From positions 62,001 through 126,000 of the forward strand of contig NZ_CANMLV010000011.1 in the NCBI RefSeq assembly GCF_947498825.1: a stretch of 64,000 nt of DNA, written 5' to 3'. The position numbers were made by a program, and so were the translations under genes. This stretch comes from an uncultured Cedecea sp. Lineage in GTDB: Bacteria; Pseudomonadota; Gammaproteobacteria; Enterobacterales; Enterobacteriaceae. The notes below the pieces were generated by a model. It searched no databases. It was not told the origin of the DNA and saw only the letters and a program-made list of their open reading frames with translations. Positions 41,294 to 54,150 of this stretch are shown in pieces (positions within the stretch are counted from its first letter, which is position 1; each line of letters opens with the position of its first letter).

Positions 41294-41797
41294 AATTTCA
41301 GGTGCCAGATAAAAAGGGAATATCGGTTGTCCCTTAAAGTGAGTAATAAGAGCCTGTCTGATTAGGCTATTTTTATTTGCCATTTCGCCAAAGTCTGCGC
41401 TCAAAATCCTCACTTACCAGGCGTACACTCCGGCTTTTCCGAGCTGTCAGGACCAAACTGGCTGCAACAATGCGCGCTTACTGGGACAGGCTTAAGCACA
41501 CGTGTTTGTTTTCAGTGGCAGCAACTATTTGATTGTAGATGATTAAGCATAAACTGGAGCAGTCATTTTTCTCCAGATCTTTATAAAAAAGGAGGCATAA
41601 GCCTCCTTGAGAGTATGACAAACCTTCAATCATCCCTGAATAAACAGAGATAACCGAACAAAAAACAAGGAAAATCAATTTATTGATTTTCGACTGCTCA
41701 CCACCAAGAAGGAAAAACCACGTTTTTTCCTTCTTGGTCAGCAATCAGAAGGAGGCATAAGCCTCCTTTAAATCAAATAAAATGCATTTCCTGTAAA
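41294..41797. other. 504-base gap between hslU and menA with four palindromes
   Basis: The region is downstream of hslU and upstream of menA, both on the - strand. Four perfect hairpins are packed into 41589-41768: two identical 20-base palindromes, AAGGAGGC-ATAA-GCCTCCTT (41589-41608 and 41749-41768); AAAATCAAT-TT-ATTGATTTT (41671-41690); and a 14-bp stem CCAAGAAGGAAAAA with its complement (41704-41737). The copy next to hslU probably terminates hslVU. An 88-codon frame across the palindromes is judged non-coding. The menA promoter should be in the remaining part. Confidence 0.7.
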
Positions 41798-43132
41798 TTA
41801 CAGGATAAAACGACTCAGGTCTTCATCTGCAACCAGTTCATCCAGATGCTTACTGACATAGTCGGCATCGATAGTAACGGACTGGCCATTCATCTCGCTG
41901 GCGTCATAAGAGATCTCTTCCACCAGGCGCTCAAGTACCGTGTGAAGACGACGTGCACCGATATTCTCGGTAGACTCATTCACCTGCCATGCAGCCTGTG
42001 CAATACGACGAATACCGTCCGGAGTAAAATCGATATTAACCCCTTCAGTTGCCATTAACGCTTTGTACTGAACGGTAATGGAAGCATTAGGTTCAGTCAG
42101 AATGCGTTCAAAGTCATCGACGGTCAGGGCTTGAAGTTCGACCCGAATTGGCAGACGACCCTGTAGTTCAGGGATTAAGTCAGAAGGGCTGGCAACCTGG
42201 AAAGCGCCTGAAGCAATAAACAGAATATGGTCCGTTTTTACCATACCGTGTTTCGTTGAAACCGTGCAGCCTTCTACCAGTGGCAGCAGATCACGCTGAA
42301 CACCTTCGCGAGAGACGTCTGGTCCGGAAGCATTGCCGCCGCGCTTACAGATCTTGTCGAACTCATCGATAAAGACGATACCGTGCTGTTCAACCGCATC
42401 GATAGCATCCTGTTTCAGTTCTTCAGGATTAACCAGTTTGGCCGCTTCTTCTTCAATCAGCAGTTTCATCGCATCTTTAATTTTCAGCTTACGTGGCTTT
42501 TGCTTCTGGCCACCCAGGTTCTGAAACATAGATTGCAACTGGCTGGTCATCTCTTCCATACCCGGAGGTGCCATAATTTCCACGCCGACTGGGGCAGCAG
42601 CTAAGTCGATTTCAATTTCTTTATCGTCCAGCTGACCTTCACGCAGTTTTTTACGGAAGCTTTGACGGGCAGCAGAAGGTTCTGACTGCGTTTCAGACTG
42701 GCCCCAGTTATTTTTTGCAGGCGGGATCAGCACATCGAGAATACGTTCTTCGGCCATTTCTTCAGCACGGAAACGGTTTTTGTCGATAGATTGCATGCGA
42801 ACCATTTTCACAGCAGCATCAGTCAAGTCGCGGATAATGGAATCGACTTCTTTACCGACATAGCCCACTTCAGTGAATTTAGTGGCTTCAACTTTAATAA
42901 ACGGGGCATTAGCCAGTTTTGCCAGGCGACGGGCAATTTCAGTTTTACCGACACCGGTTGGCCCGATCATCAGAATATTTTTTGGCGTGACTTCATGACG
43001 CAACTCTTCATCCAGTTGCATCCGGCGCCAGCGATTACGCAGAGCGATGGCGACAGAACGTTTGGCACTGTCCTGGCCAATGATATGTTTGTTCAGCTCG
43101 CTGACAATTTCGCGTGGAGTCATTTCAGACAT
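41798..43132 (-). CDS. hslU: ATP-dependent unfoldase HslU of the HslUV protease
   Basis: HslU (ClpY) is the hexameric AAA+ ATPase that unfolds substrates for the HslV peptidase. The 444 residues match E. coli (443). The Walker A motif GPTGVGKT is at residues 57-64, with Walker B in IVFIDEFDK. The inserted I domain lies between them (about 110-240), where E. coli also differs. The protein ends DLSRFIL, the C-terminal tail that docks into HslV. It starts 9 bases after the hslV stop, so both are one operon. Confidence 0.98.
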   Translation of the reverse strand: MSEMTPREIVSELNKHIIGQDSAKRSVAIALRNRWRRMQLDEELRHEVTPKNILMIGPTGVGKTEIARRLAKLANAPFIKVEATKFTEVGYVGKEVDSIIRDLTDAAVKMVRMQSIDKNRFRAEEMAEERILDVLIPPAKNNWGQSETQSEPSAARQSFRKKLREGQLDDKEIEIDLAAAPVGVEIMAPPGMEEMTSQLQSMFQNLGGQKQKPRKLKIKDAMKLLIEEEAAKLVNPEELKQDAIDAVEQHGIVFIDEFDKICKRGGNASGPDVSREGVQRDLLPLVEGCTVSTKHGMVKTDHILFIASGAFQVASPSDLIPELQGRLPIRVELQALTVDDFERILTEPNASITVQYKALMATEGVNIDFTPDGIRRIAQAAWQVNESTENIGARRLHTVLERLVEEISYDASEMNGQSVTIDADYVSKHLDELVADEDLSRFIL

Positions 43133-43141
43133 GGGAGATCC

Positions 43142-43672
43142 TTACGCCTTAGACGATAATTCTTCAATAGTGTGGAAATGGTTGGTGTAGATACAGATGT
43201 CACCGGCAATTTCCAGCGATTTTTCAACGATATCACGAGCACCTAATTCTGTGTTGTTCAGCAATGCGCGCGCAGCAGATTGTGCAAAAGGACCACCTGA
43301 ACCAATAGCAATCAAGTCATCTTCTGGCTGAATAACGTCACCATTACCGGTGATAATCAGTGATGCATTTTCATCGGCAACGGCCAGTAATGCTTCGAGC
43401 TTGCGCAGCATACGATCGGTACGCCAGTCTTTTGCCAGCTCCACGGCGGCTTTCACCAGATGACCTTGGTGCATTTCAAGTTTACGCTCAAAGAGTTCGA
43501 ACAGCGTAAAGGCATCTGCTGTGCCGCCAGCAAAGCCTGCAATCACTTTATCGTTATATAAACGACGCACTTTTTTGACATTACCTTTCATCACGGTATT
43601 GCCGAGAGTCGCCTGGCCATCGCCACCGATCACTACTTTGCCGTTACGGCGTACACTTACTATTGTTGTCAC
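43142..43672 (-). CDS. hslV: HslV peptidase subunit of the HslUV protease
   Basis: HslV (ClpQ) is the proteasome-like peptidase, whose N-terminal threonine is the nucleophile. The chosen start is GTG at 43672, which gives [14 protein letters not shown], so removal of Met exposes Thr1; an in-frame ATG six codons upstream would bury the nucleophile. AGGGG lies 7 bases before the GTG. The 176 residues equal E. coli. [15 protein letters not shown] and [11 protein letters not shown] are conserved. Heat-shock control is known in E. coli; no sigma-32 promoter was identified here. Confidence 0.97.
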   Translation of the reverse strand: MTTIVSVRRNGKVVIGGDGQATLGNTVMKGNVKKVRRLYNDKVIAGFAGGTADAFTLFELFERKLEMHQGHLVKAAVELAKDWRTDRMLRKLEALLAVADENASLIITGNGDVIQPEDDLIAIGSGGPFAQSAARALLNNTELGARDIVEKSLEIAGDICIYTNHFHTIEELSSKA

Positions 43673-43760
43673 GAGCAGACCCCTTTGCATCAGCTAAACA
43701 TTAGCCCGGTGCGGCGCACGGGGCATAATTTAGTTATAAATGGGGGGGATTTTTAGGGTT

Positions 43761-44651
43761 TCAACCCCCGGAAGCAAGACGAATACAGTTACCATGTCCG
43801 GCTATTTTTAGACGGCTGATGGTGTTATCGGCATTTTCCTTACCTTTTAATGGACCTATAACGACACGGTTCCAGCCATTATTGGTGGTAATACGTGAAT
43901 CAAAACCTTTAAATGCCAGTTGAGCGCGAACTGTTTCTGCCTGTTCACTCCTCTTAAATGAACCACATTGGATAATCCAACGACGTTCATCTTTTTTCTC
44001 TTGTGGTTCGGCTGCACGTTTTGCCGGTTCAGGATTACGGGTTACTGATGTAACAGGCGCTTCGGGCTTCGCTTGTTGCGTATGAGGAGGCGTCTGTACT
44101 AAGTCCTGATGAGGCTGAGCGGCAGCTTTGTGTGGCTGAGTTTGTGTCGCATGTGGCTGTTGAGCATTTAAGGGTTGTTGTTGGGTTTGAATTTGTTTCT
44201 GTCGTTGAACTGTAGCAGCTTGCTCATTCCAGGGAACTTCATTAAGTTGCATCGGCTGTTGCTGGCGCATATCGGCCTGCATCTGTTCCAGCAACTGGCG
44301 TTGTTCATTGGTTAACTGCCTGGAGTTGAGAACTTCACCACCCGCAGTAGGTTCTGTAGGCGTGCGTACCCCTGGCTGGCGATTTTCCAGCTCTTTAATG
44401 TAACGCCAGCGTTCTTCTGGCTTAGGAGGTAAACCATTTCCGGTCACTTTATGACCAGGAATAACGTCAATTTCTTCTGCTTTGCGATGCGTGATGAAGT
44501 AAAGGGCACCGACAAAAGCCACAACCACTGCTGCCGCAATGACAACCATTGCTGGCGATACAGAAGAACGACGTTGCGTTTTACGGGAAGTATTTTTTTT
44601 GCGCCGCGTACCTGTAGATTGCGCGCGGCGTACATAATCTCGTTGTGCCAC
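43761..44651 (-). CDS. ftsN: cell-division protein FtsN
   Basis: FtsN is a bitopic inner-membrane protein that triggers septal peptidoglycan synthesis. The 296 residues include a short basic cytoplasmic tail with RDYVRRAQ, a membrane helix at about 33-53, a Gln/Pro-rich periplasmic linker, and a C-terminal SPOR domain (about 222-296: WIIQCGSFKRSEQAETVRAQLAF to NRVVIGPLKGKENA). The essential E-domain region with KPEERWRYIKELENR lies after the membrane helix. Length differs slightly from E. coli (319), mainly in the linker. It lies 88 bases ahead of hslV. Confidence 0.93.
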   Translation of the reverse strand: MAQRDYVRRAQSTGTRRKKNTSRKTQRRSSVSPAMVVIAAAVVVAFVGALYFITHRKAEEIDVIPGHKVTGNGLPPKPEERWRYIKELENRQPGVRTPTEPTAGGEVLNSRQLTNEQRQLLEQMQADMRQQQPMQLNEVPWNEQAATVQRQKQIQTQQQPLNAQQPHATQTQPHKAAAQPHQDLVQTPPHTQQAKPEAPVTSVTRNPEPAKRAAEPQEKKDERRWIIQCGSFKRSEQAETVRAQLAFKGFDSRITTNNGWNRVVIGPLKGKENADNTISRLKIAGHGNCIRLASGG

Positions 44652-44689
44652 TATGCTGTCTTCATTCGTTTAATAGTCCCTTATCTCCG

Positions 44690-44806
44690 TCATACTTCAA
44701 GTTACTTGGGGTTGCCGCAGTAGGGGGCCGAATCACATGGCTTCTCTACGCTCATCGCCTGTCTGAACTTGGCGCCTGGGAGCAACTTGAATTATTTTGA
44801 GTATAT
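44690..44806. repeat. imperfect palindromic intergenic element between cytR and ftsN
   Basis: The ends are inverted: ATACTTCAAGTTACTTGG near 44692 and its near-complement around 44780-44804 (AGCAACTTGAAT...GAGTATAT). The interior contains no gene. It looks like the short palindromic elements spread through Yersinia and related genomes, but the family cannot be named from one copy. It occupies most of the cytR-ftsN gap. Confidence 0.55.
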
Positions 44807-44855
44807 GTTACTTAAGGGACAGGTCTTTGACCAGTTTATACGAGTACAAAGTGGC

Positions 44856-45893
44856 TCATTTCCCTTTCCCTGGAGCGCGAGTACTACCGCGTTCAACCAG
44901 AATACAGTCCAGAAGGCGAGAGCCATTGCTTACCGCTTGGCCTTGTAACTGATCCAGTAATAGCAGCATAGCCTCCTTACCAATGTTGAAACGAGGTTGT
45001 GCCACTGTGGTGAGCGGAGGGTCACAATATTGGGACAAGGCAATGTCATCAAATCCCATAATAGAGAGGTCTTCCGGTACTCGTAGCCCTCGACGTTTAG
45101 CGCTGGAGATTGCACCCAATGCCATCACGTCGGTATGACAGAAGATGGCGGTAGGTGGTTGAGGTAGCATCATCAGTTTTTCTAGCGCCTCTGAACCCGC
45201 TTCAAAGGTGAAGTCACCGCGAGCAATATAGTGTGGGTTAACCTCTGTACCGGTACGACGCAAAGCTTGCACATAACCTTGTAGCCGATAATGGCAATGT
45301 GGCATTTCTTCCGGACCTGCAATACAAGCAATACGCTTATGCCCCAACTTCTGTAAATAAGATACAGCATCGAAGGCGGCCGTCAGGTTGTCTATATGCA
45401 CGGTGGGTAATTCGAGTTCAGGAGCAAATTCATTCGCCATGACTATCGGCGGTAGATTGCGCTGTTCCTCTTTACTGGCACCAAAGGGTAAGCGAGAACC
45501 CAGCAGTAACATTCCATCGATCTGCTTGGTAATAATAAGGTCAATAAAGGTCTTTTCTTGCTGATTCTGATGGGCACAATCGCCGATTAATACCAGATAA
45601 CCATGACTGGCTGCAGTTATCTCTATACCGCGAATAATCTCACTAAAAAAGGGATCACAAATATCCGGAACGATAATCAGCAAGGTGCGTGATTCGTTAC
45701 GTTTAATATTTCGACCCAGAGAGTGAGGTAAATAGCCGACTTCAATCGCGGCTTGTTCAACGCGATGGCGAGTGTGCTGAGAGACTTTATCAGGGTTCAT
45801 CAGAGCTCGTGATACGGTTGCTGTTGAGACTTTAGCCCGGGCAGCAACATCTTTCATGGTGGCATTTTCCACCAGTGGTTTAGTCGAATTCAA
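44856..45893 (-). CDS. cytR: LacI-family regulator CytR
   Basis: CytR represses nucleoside uptake and catabolism genes together with CRP, and is inactivated by cytidine. The start is taken as TTG at 45893: AGGAGAAAGGC lies just upstream and the first dozen residues lead to ATMKDVAARAKVSTATVSRALMNP, as in E. coli. An ATG start 67 codons earlier (46094) would add residues with no match. The protein has 345 residues (E. coli 341): LacI helix-turn-helix at 12-35, hinge, then the ligand domain (DPFFSEIIRGIE, IGDCAHQNQQEKTF). It could also regulate nucleosides related to the AIRs cluster. Confidence 0.93.
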   Translation of the reverse strand: MNSTKPLVENATMKDVAARAKVSTATVSRALMNPDKVSQHTRHRVEQAAIEVGYLPHSLGRNIKRNESRTLLIIVPDICDPFFSEIIRGIEITAASHGYLVLIGDCAHQNQQEKTFIDLIITKQIDGMLLLGSRLPFGASKEEQRNLPPIVMANEFAPELELPTVHIDNLTAAFDAVSYLQKLGHKRIACIAGPEEMPHCHYRLQGYVQALRRTGTEVNPHYIARGDFTFEAGSEALEKLMMLPQPPTAIFCHTDVMALGAISSAKRRGLRVPEDLSIMGFDDIALSQYCDPPLTTVAQPRFNIGKEAMLLLLDQLQGQAVSNGSRLLDCILVERGSTRAPGKGK

Positions 45894-46060
45894 CGCCTTT
45901 CTCCTCGTGCGTACTACGCTATCATCAACACTTCCTGTGCTACTGACAGTACCCCTCATTCTTATCAGACTATTGCATTGTGTGGTTACAAAAATTTCAT
46001 AGAAAATGTGACCAATATTGAGTTTTTCGATCTGCTTCTCATAAAGGAGTCCTTTTTGTG

Positions 46061-48680
<2,620 letters not shown>

Positions 48681-48699
48681 GTTTCGTTCCCGGAAAGAA

Positions 48700-48726
48700 A
48701 AAGGCACCTGTTGGTGCCTTTTTTGT
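48700..48726 (+). terminator. terminator of rpmE
   Basis: Perfect 9-bp stem AAAGGCACC / GGTGCCTTT with a TGTT loop, followed by more T. An imperfect related hairpin (about 48750-48772) lies on the metJ side. Confidence 0.92.
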
Positions 48727-48782
48727 TTTTGTGGTTCAGTCAGTGGACGAAAAGGCACTGATAAGTACCTTTCTGGTCAGAA

Positions 48783-49100
48783 TTAATATTCCCACGTATC
48801 CGGATCAATCCCCAACTCACGCATGATAACCTTGGCATCTTCCGGGATCTCATCACTGCGTTCTTTGCGCAGGTCCGCATCGTTCGGTAACGGCTGGCCG
48901 GTGAAAGCGTGCAGAAACGCTTCACACAGCAATTCACTGTTTGTCGCATGACGCAGGTTATTGACCTGTCGGCGCGTACGCTCGTCAGTGAGGATTTTTA
49001 ATACCTTCAGAGGAATGGAAACAGTAATTTTCTTTACTTGCTCACTCTTCTTGCCATGTTCAGCGTAGGGGCTGATATATTCGCCGCTCCATTCAGCCAT
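48783..49100 (-). CDS. metJ: methionine regulon repressor MetJ
   Basis: MetJ is a ribbon-helix-helix repressor that uses S-adenosylmethionine as corepressor and binds tandem 8-base MET boxes. The 105 residues equal E. coli. The beta strand [15 protein letters not shown] contacts DNA, and the helices after it ([25 protein letters not shown]) dimerise and bind SAM. It is divergent from metB, with MET boxes in the 276-base gap, and so can repress itself and metBL. Confidence 0.98.
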   Translation of the reverse strand: MAEWSGEYISPYAEHGKKSEQVKKITVSIPLKVLKILTDERTRRQVNNLRHATNSELLCEAFLHAFTGQPLPNDADLRKERSDEIPEDAKVIMRELGIDPDTWEY

Positions 49101-49285
49101 GAGATACCCTTAGTCCTCTTTATCTATGAAAATAAGCCAGTACCGTCAATTAAACCGACATTGGCAATAATCTCTTAATCAGTCTCCCGCGTAGAATAAA
49201 CGGTTCTGGCGCGTGAAACTAAGACAGATGCACTTAAAGCAGATAATTTTAACGGGTATTTGCGTTTTGCTCAATCTATACGCAA

Positions 49286-49317
49286 AGCAGTTTAGATGTC
49301 CAGATGTATTGACGTCT
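49286..49317 (+). promoter_or_regulatory. MET boxes between metJ and metB
   Basis: Consecutive 8-mers AGATGTCC (49294), AGATGTAT (49302) and TGACGTCT (49310) each match the AGACGTCT consensus at 5-7 positions; the preceding 8-mer (49286-49293) matches at five. They lie 60-90 bases before metB. Confidence 0.88.
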
Positions 49318-49376
49318 ATAACCAGCTTGTTTAATCTGATACCAGATTTTTCTCTAATGACTCGGGTGAGGGCTCA

Positions 49377-50537
49377 ATGACGCGTAAACAGGCAACGATA
49401 GCAGTACGCAGCGGTTTAAATAATGATGAACAATATGGTTGCGTAGTTCCTCCTATCCATCTCTCCAGTACTTACAACTTTACCGATTTTAATGAGCCCC
49501 GCGCTCATGACTATTCACGTCGTGGTAACCCGACACGGGATGTGACTCAGCGAGCCCTGGCTGAGCTTGAAGGGGGAGCAGGTGCGGTACTGACCAATAC
49601 TGGTATGTCGGCAATTCATCTAGTCACGACGGTATTTTTGAAACCAGGCGATCTACTGGTGGCACCTCATGACTGTTATGGCGGCAGCTACCGTTTATTT
49701 GACAGCCTGGCAAAACGTGGAGCCTATCGTGTGCTGTTTGTCGATCAGAATGATGAGCAGGCATTACAGGCTGCACTGGCAGAAAAACCGAAGTTAGTGT
49801 TGGTTGAAACGCCAAGTAATCCCTTGTTACGCGTTGTCGATATTGCGAAAATTTGTGCTGCCGCGCGTGCAGCGGGAGCCGTGAGCGTTGTTGATAACAC
49901 TTTCCTGAGCCCGGCATTGCAAAACCCTCTGGCATTAGGAGCGGATTTGGTACTGCATTCCTGCACCAAGTACCTGAATGGTCACTCTGATGTTCTTGCG
50001 GGTGTCGTTATTGCTAAAGATCCCGACCTGGTGACGGAACTGGCCTGGTGGGCCAATAATATTGGTGTAACCAGCGGTGCTTTTGATAGTTATTTGCTAT
50101 TGCGTGGTTTGCGCACCTTGTCACCACGTATGGAGATAGCTCAGCGTAATGCCCAAGCGATTGTTGACTTTTTGGGGCGGCAACCGTTGGTGAAAAAGTT
50201 GTATCATCCTTCGTTGCCTGAAAATCAGGGCCATGAAATCGCCGCACGCCAACAAAAAGGTTTTGGTGCGATGCTCAGTTTTGAGCTGGATGGCGATGAG
50301 CAAACGCTGCGTCGTTTTTTGAGTAGCCTGACGCTGTTTACTCTGGCGGAATCCTTGGGCGGTGTGGAGAGTTTAATTTCCCACGCAGCGACCATGACAC
50401 ACGCGGGAATGGCACCAGAGGCGCGTGCCGCCGCAGGTATTTCTGAGACGCTATTACGTATTTCAACCGGAATTGAAGATAGCGAAGATTTAATTGCCGA
50501 TCTGGAAAATGCATTTCGGATCGCTGCTGAGGGGTAA
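49377..50537 (+). CDS. metB: cystathionine gamma-synthase
   Basis: MetB joins O-succinylhomoserine and cysteine to form cystathionine in methionine synthesis. The 386 residues equal E. coli. The PLP-binding Lys198 lies in HSCTKYLNGHSDVLAG, with the PLP-stacking GMSAIH and YSRRGNPTRD segments. MET boxes precede it, and metL starts 2 bases after its stop, forming the metBL operon. Confidence 0.98.
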   Translation: MTRKQATIAVRSGLNNDEQYGCVVPPIHLSSTYNFTDFNEPRAHDYSRRGNPTRDVTQRALAELEGGAGAVLTNTGMSAIHLVTTVFLKPGDLLVAPHDCYGGSYRLFDSLAKRGAYRVLFVDQNDEQALQAALAEKPKLVLVETPSNPLLRVVDIAKICAAARAAGAVSVVDNTFLSPALQNPLALGADLVLHSCTKYLNGHSDVLAGVVIAKDPDLVTELAWWANNIGVTSGAFDSYLLLRGLRTLSPRMEIAQRNAQAIVDFLGRQPLVKKLYHPSLPENQGHEIAARQQKGFGAMLSFELDGDEQTLRRFLSSLTLFTLAESLGGVESLISHAATMTHAGMAPEARAAAGISETLLRISTGIEDSEDLIADLENAFRIAAEG

Positions 50538-50539
50538 GC

Positions 50540-52972
50540 ATGAGTGTTTCAGCACCAGCAGGGGCGCCAGTTCGTCAACTGCATAAGTTTGGTGGGAGTA
50601 GTCTGGCTGACGTGAAATGTTATCTGCGTGTCGCAGGTATTATGAATGAGTACTCAAAGCCAGGTGACTTGATGGTCGTTTCCGCCGCCGGAAGTACCAC
50701 CAATCAGTTGATTAACTGGCTGAAGCTGAGCCAGAGCGATCGTCTGTCTGCGCACCAGGCGCAGCAAGCATTGCGTCGCTATCAGAGTGAGCTGATCACG
50801 GATGCGTTGCAGCCAGATCTGGCCGAAGCGTTACTGGGTGAGCTTATCCATGATCTTGAGCACCTTGCTGGATTGCTGGACGGAGAGATAACCGAAGCTG
50901 TTTATGCTGAGGTTGTCGGTCACGGTGAAATTTGGTCAGCACGCCTGATGTCTGCGGTACTTAACTTGCAGAATATCGATGCTGTCTGGGTTGACTCTCG
51001 TCAGTTTCTGCGTGCAGAACGCGCAGCTCAGCCTCAGGTTGATGAGGCCCGTTCCCGTCCGTTACTGCAAAATATTCTGATACAACATCCGCACAAACGT
51101 TTTGTCGTGACTGGATTTATTTGCCGTAATGATGCTGGCGAAGCGGTTTTGCTTGGGCGTAATGGTTCTGACTATTCAGCAACGCAAGTGGGGGCGCTGG
51201 CTGGTGTTTCACGTGTCACCATCTGGAGCGATGTCGCAGGTGTCTACAGTGCCGATCCCCGCAAAGTCAAAGATGCTTGTCTGTTACCTTTACTGCGGCT
51301 CGATGAAGCCAGTGAACTGGCGCGCCTTGCTGCACCGGTACTGCATACCCGAACCTTACAACCGGTATCAGGCAGCGATATCGACCTGCAGCTTCGTTGC
51401 AGCTACTCTCCAGAGCAAGGTTCAACGCGTATTGAGCGGGTACTGGCATCCGGAACCGGAGCGCGTATTGTTACCAGCCACGATGACGTATGTCTGATAG
51501 AACTCCAGCTTCCGAGTCAGCAGGATTTCAAAACGCTGAAAAAAGAGCTGGGGCAGATCCTTGAGCGTCATCAGATCCGCCCTCTGGCCATTGGATCACA
51601 CCCCGATCGTAATTTGCTGCAGTTCTGCTATACCAGTGAATTAGTTCAAAGCGCATTACAGGTTCTTGAGAACGCTGGTTTGCCGGGAAAATTCCATCTG
51701 CGTGTCGGACTGGCGCTGGTGGCGATTGTCGGTGCCGGTGTTTGCCGTAATCCATTGCATAGCCACCGATTCTGGCAGCAGTTAAAGGATCAGCCAGTAG
51801 AGTTTACCTGGCAGTCAGAAGATGGCATCAGTCTGGTTGCCGTATTACGTACTGGCCCGACCGAAAACCTGATCCAAGGTTTGCACACCTCGCTATTTCG
51901 TGCTGAGAAACGTATCGGACTGATGCTATTTGGCAAAGGCAATATTGGCTCGCGCTGGCTGGAACTTTTTGCCCGTGAGCAGAAGACGCTTTCTGCCCGG
52001 ACTGGATTTGAGTATGTTCTGGCAGGCGTTGTGGATAGCCGCCGTAGCTTGCTCAATACCCAGGGACTGGATGCCAGCCGTGCTCTGGCCTTTTTCAACG
52101 ATGAAGCCACCGAACTGGATGAAGAGTCACTGTTCTTGTGGATGCGTGCACACCCTTATGATGATTTAGTGGTGCTGGATGTGACGGCCAGTGAACAGTT
52201 AGCAGGTCAATATCTGGATTTTGCCAGCCATGGTTTCCATGTTATCAGTGCCAACAAACTAGCGGGTGCCGGAAATGGTAACCAGTATCGCCAAATTCGC
52301 GATGCTTTTGAAAAGACCGGGCGTCACTGGCTCTATAACGCAACAGTAGGTGCCGGATTACCGGTTAACTATACGGTACGTGACTTACGTGATAGCGGCG
52401 ATTCTATTTTGTCTATCAGCGGTATTTTCTCGGGAACCCTGTCGTGGCTGTTCTTACAGTTTGACGGCACCGTACCTTTTACTGAGCTAGTGGAACAGGC
52501 CTGGCAGCAAGGACTGACGGAACCGGATCCTCGGGTTGATTTATCCGGTAAAGATGTGATGCGTAAGCTGGTTATTCTGGCGCGTGAAGCGGGTTACGAT
52601 ATCGAACCCGATCAGGTCCGTGTCGAGTCTCTGGTACCTGTGGGTGGCGAAGATGATTCCATTGACAACTTTTTTGAAAACGGTGACGAGCTGAATGAGC
52701 AGATGGTACAGCGCTTTGAGGCTGCACAGGAGCTTGGTTTAGTTCTGCGTTACGTAGCCCGTTTTGACGCCAATGGTAAAGCTCGTGTGGGTGTAGAAGC
52801 GGTACGTGCCGAGCATCCACTGGCGGCCCTTTTACCTTGCGATAACGTTTTCGCGATTGAAAGCCGCTGGTATCGTGATAATCCTCTGGTTATCCGCGGC
52901 CCAGGTGCCGGTCGTGATGTGACCGCCGGGGCGATTCAGTCAGATTTAAATCGTCTGGCACAGCTACTGTAA
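50540..52972 (+). CDS. metL: bifunctional aspartokinase II / homoserine dehydrogenase II
   Basis: MetL phosphorylates aspartate and, with its second domain, reduces aspartate semialdehyde to homoserine. The 810 residues equal E. coli. The kinase domain begins KFGGSSLADVKCYLRVAGIM and contains GRNGSDYSAT. The HSD domain starts with the Rossmann loop GKGNIGSRWLELF near residue 465 and has the catalytic DPRVDLSGKDVMRKLVILAREAG. It is the methionine-repressed isozyme in E. coli, consistent with the MetJ-controlled operon here. No frame disruption. Confidence 0.98.
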   Translation: MSVSAPAGAPVRQLHKFGGSSLADVKCYLRVAGIMNEYSKPGDLMVVSAAGSTTNQLINWLKLSQSDRLSAHQAQQALRRYQSELITDALQPDLAEALLGELIHDLEHLAGLLDGEITEAVYAEVVGHGEIWSARLMSAVLNLQNIDAVWVDSRQFLRAERAAQPQVDEARSRPLLQNILIQHPHKRFVVTGFICRNDAGEAVLLGRNGSDYSATQVGALAGVSRVTIWSDVAGVYSADPRKVKDACLLPLLRLDEASELARLAAPVLHTRTLQPVSGSDIDLQLRCSYSPEQGSTRIERVLASGTGARIVTSHDDVCLIELQLPSQQDFKTLKKELGQILERHQIRPLAIGSHPDRNLLQFCYTSELVQSALQVLENAGLPGKFHLRVGLALVAIVGAGVCRNPLHSHRFWQQLKDQPVEFTWQSEDGISLVAVLRTGPTENLIQGLHTSLFRAEKRIGLMLFGKGNIGSRWLELFAREQKTLSARTGFEYVLAGVVDSRRSLLNTQGLDASRALAFFNDEATELDEESLFLWMRAHPYDDLVVLDVTASEQLAGQYLDFASHGFHVISANKLAGAGNGNQYRQIRDAFEKTGRHWLYNATVGAGLPVNYTVRDLRDSGDSILSISGIFSGTLSWLFLQFDGTVPFTELVEQAWQQGLTEPDPRVDLSGKDVMRKLVILAREAGYDIEPDQVRVESLVPVGGEDDSIDNFFENGDELNEQMVQRFEAAQELGLVLRYVARFDANGKARVGVEAVRAEHPLAALLPCDNVFAIESRWYRDNPLVIRGPGAGRDVTAGAIQSDLNRLAQLL

Positions 52973-53129
52973 TCTTTCTCCTCTCCAGGTTTCTGGAGGG
53001 GAGGTCTCCTTCTCCGTTCATTCTGTCTTCTCCTCAAGCGTGAAAAAATTTCATTCAGCATGAGAATTAATCAAAACGTATAACGATATTTATGTTGACG
53101 ATTAGGCGCTTTTACGTCATCTTCTATTT

Positions 53130-53145
53130 AGACGTCTAAACGTCT
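53130..53145 (+). promoter_or_regulatory. MET boxes upstream of metF
   Basis: AGACGTCT (53130-53137), a perfect MET box, is followed directly by AAACGTCT (53138-53145), seven of eight. Weaker 8-mers flank them. They lie about 60 bases before metF. Confidence 0.92.
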
Positions 53146-53191
53146 GGATAGCAATAAATACAAAATACGATGATAATGAAGCGATTGATGA

Positions 53192-54091
<900 letters not shown>

Positions 54092-54115
54092 TTATTCAGA
54101 ACACGAAAAAATTTA

Positions 54116-54144
54116 AAAAGGGAAAAGCCAGGCTTTTCCCTTTT
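54116..54144. terminator. bidirectional terminator between metF and eptC
   Basis: Perfect 14-bp stem AAAAGGGAAAAGCC with its complement around a single central base; A and T runs on both sides. Confidence 0.9.
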
Positions 54145-54150
54145 GCCGTT

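Noticed and set aside
41478-41744. 88-codon frame on the - strand in the hslU-menA gap
   Set aside because: It runs straight through three perfect hairpins, has no ribosome binding site and no recognisable domain; it is best read as chance.
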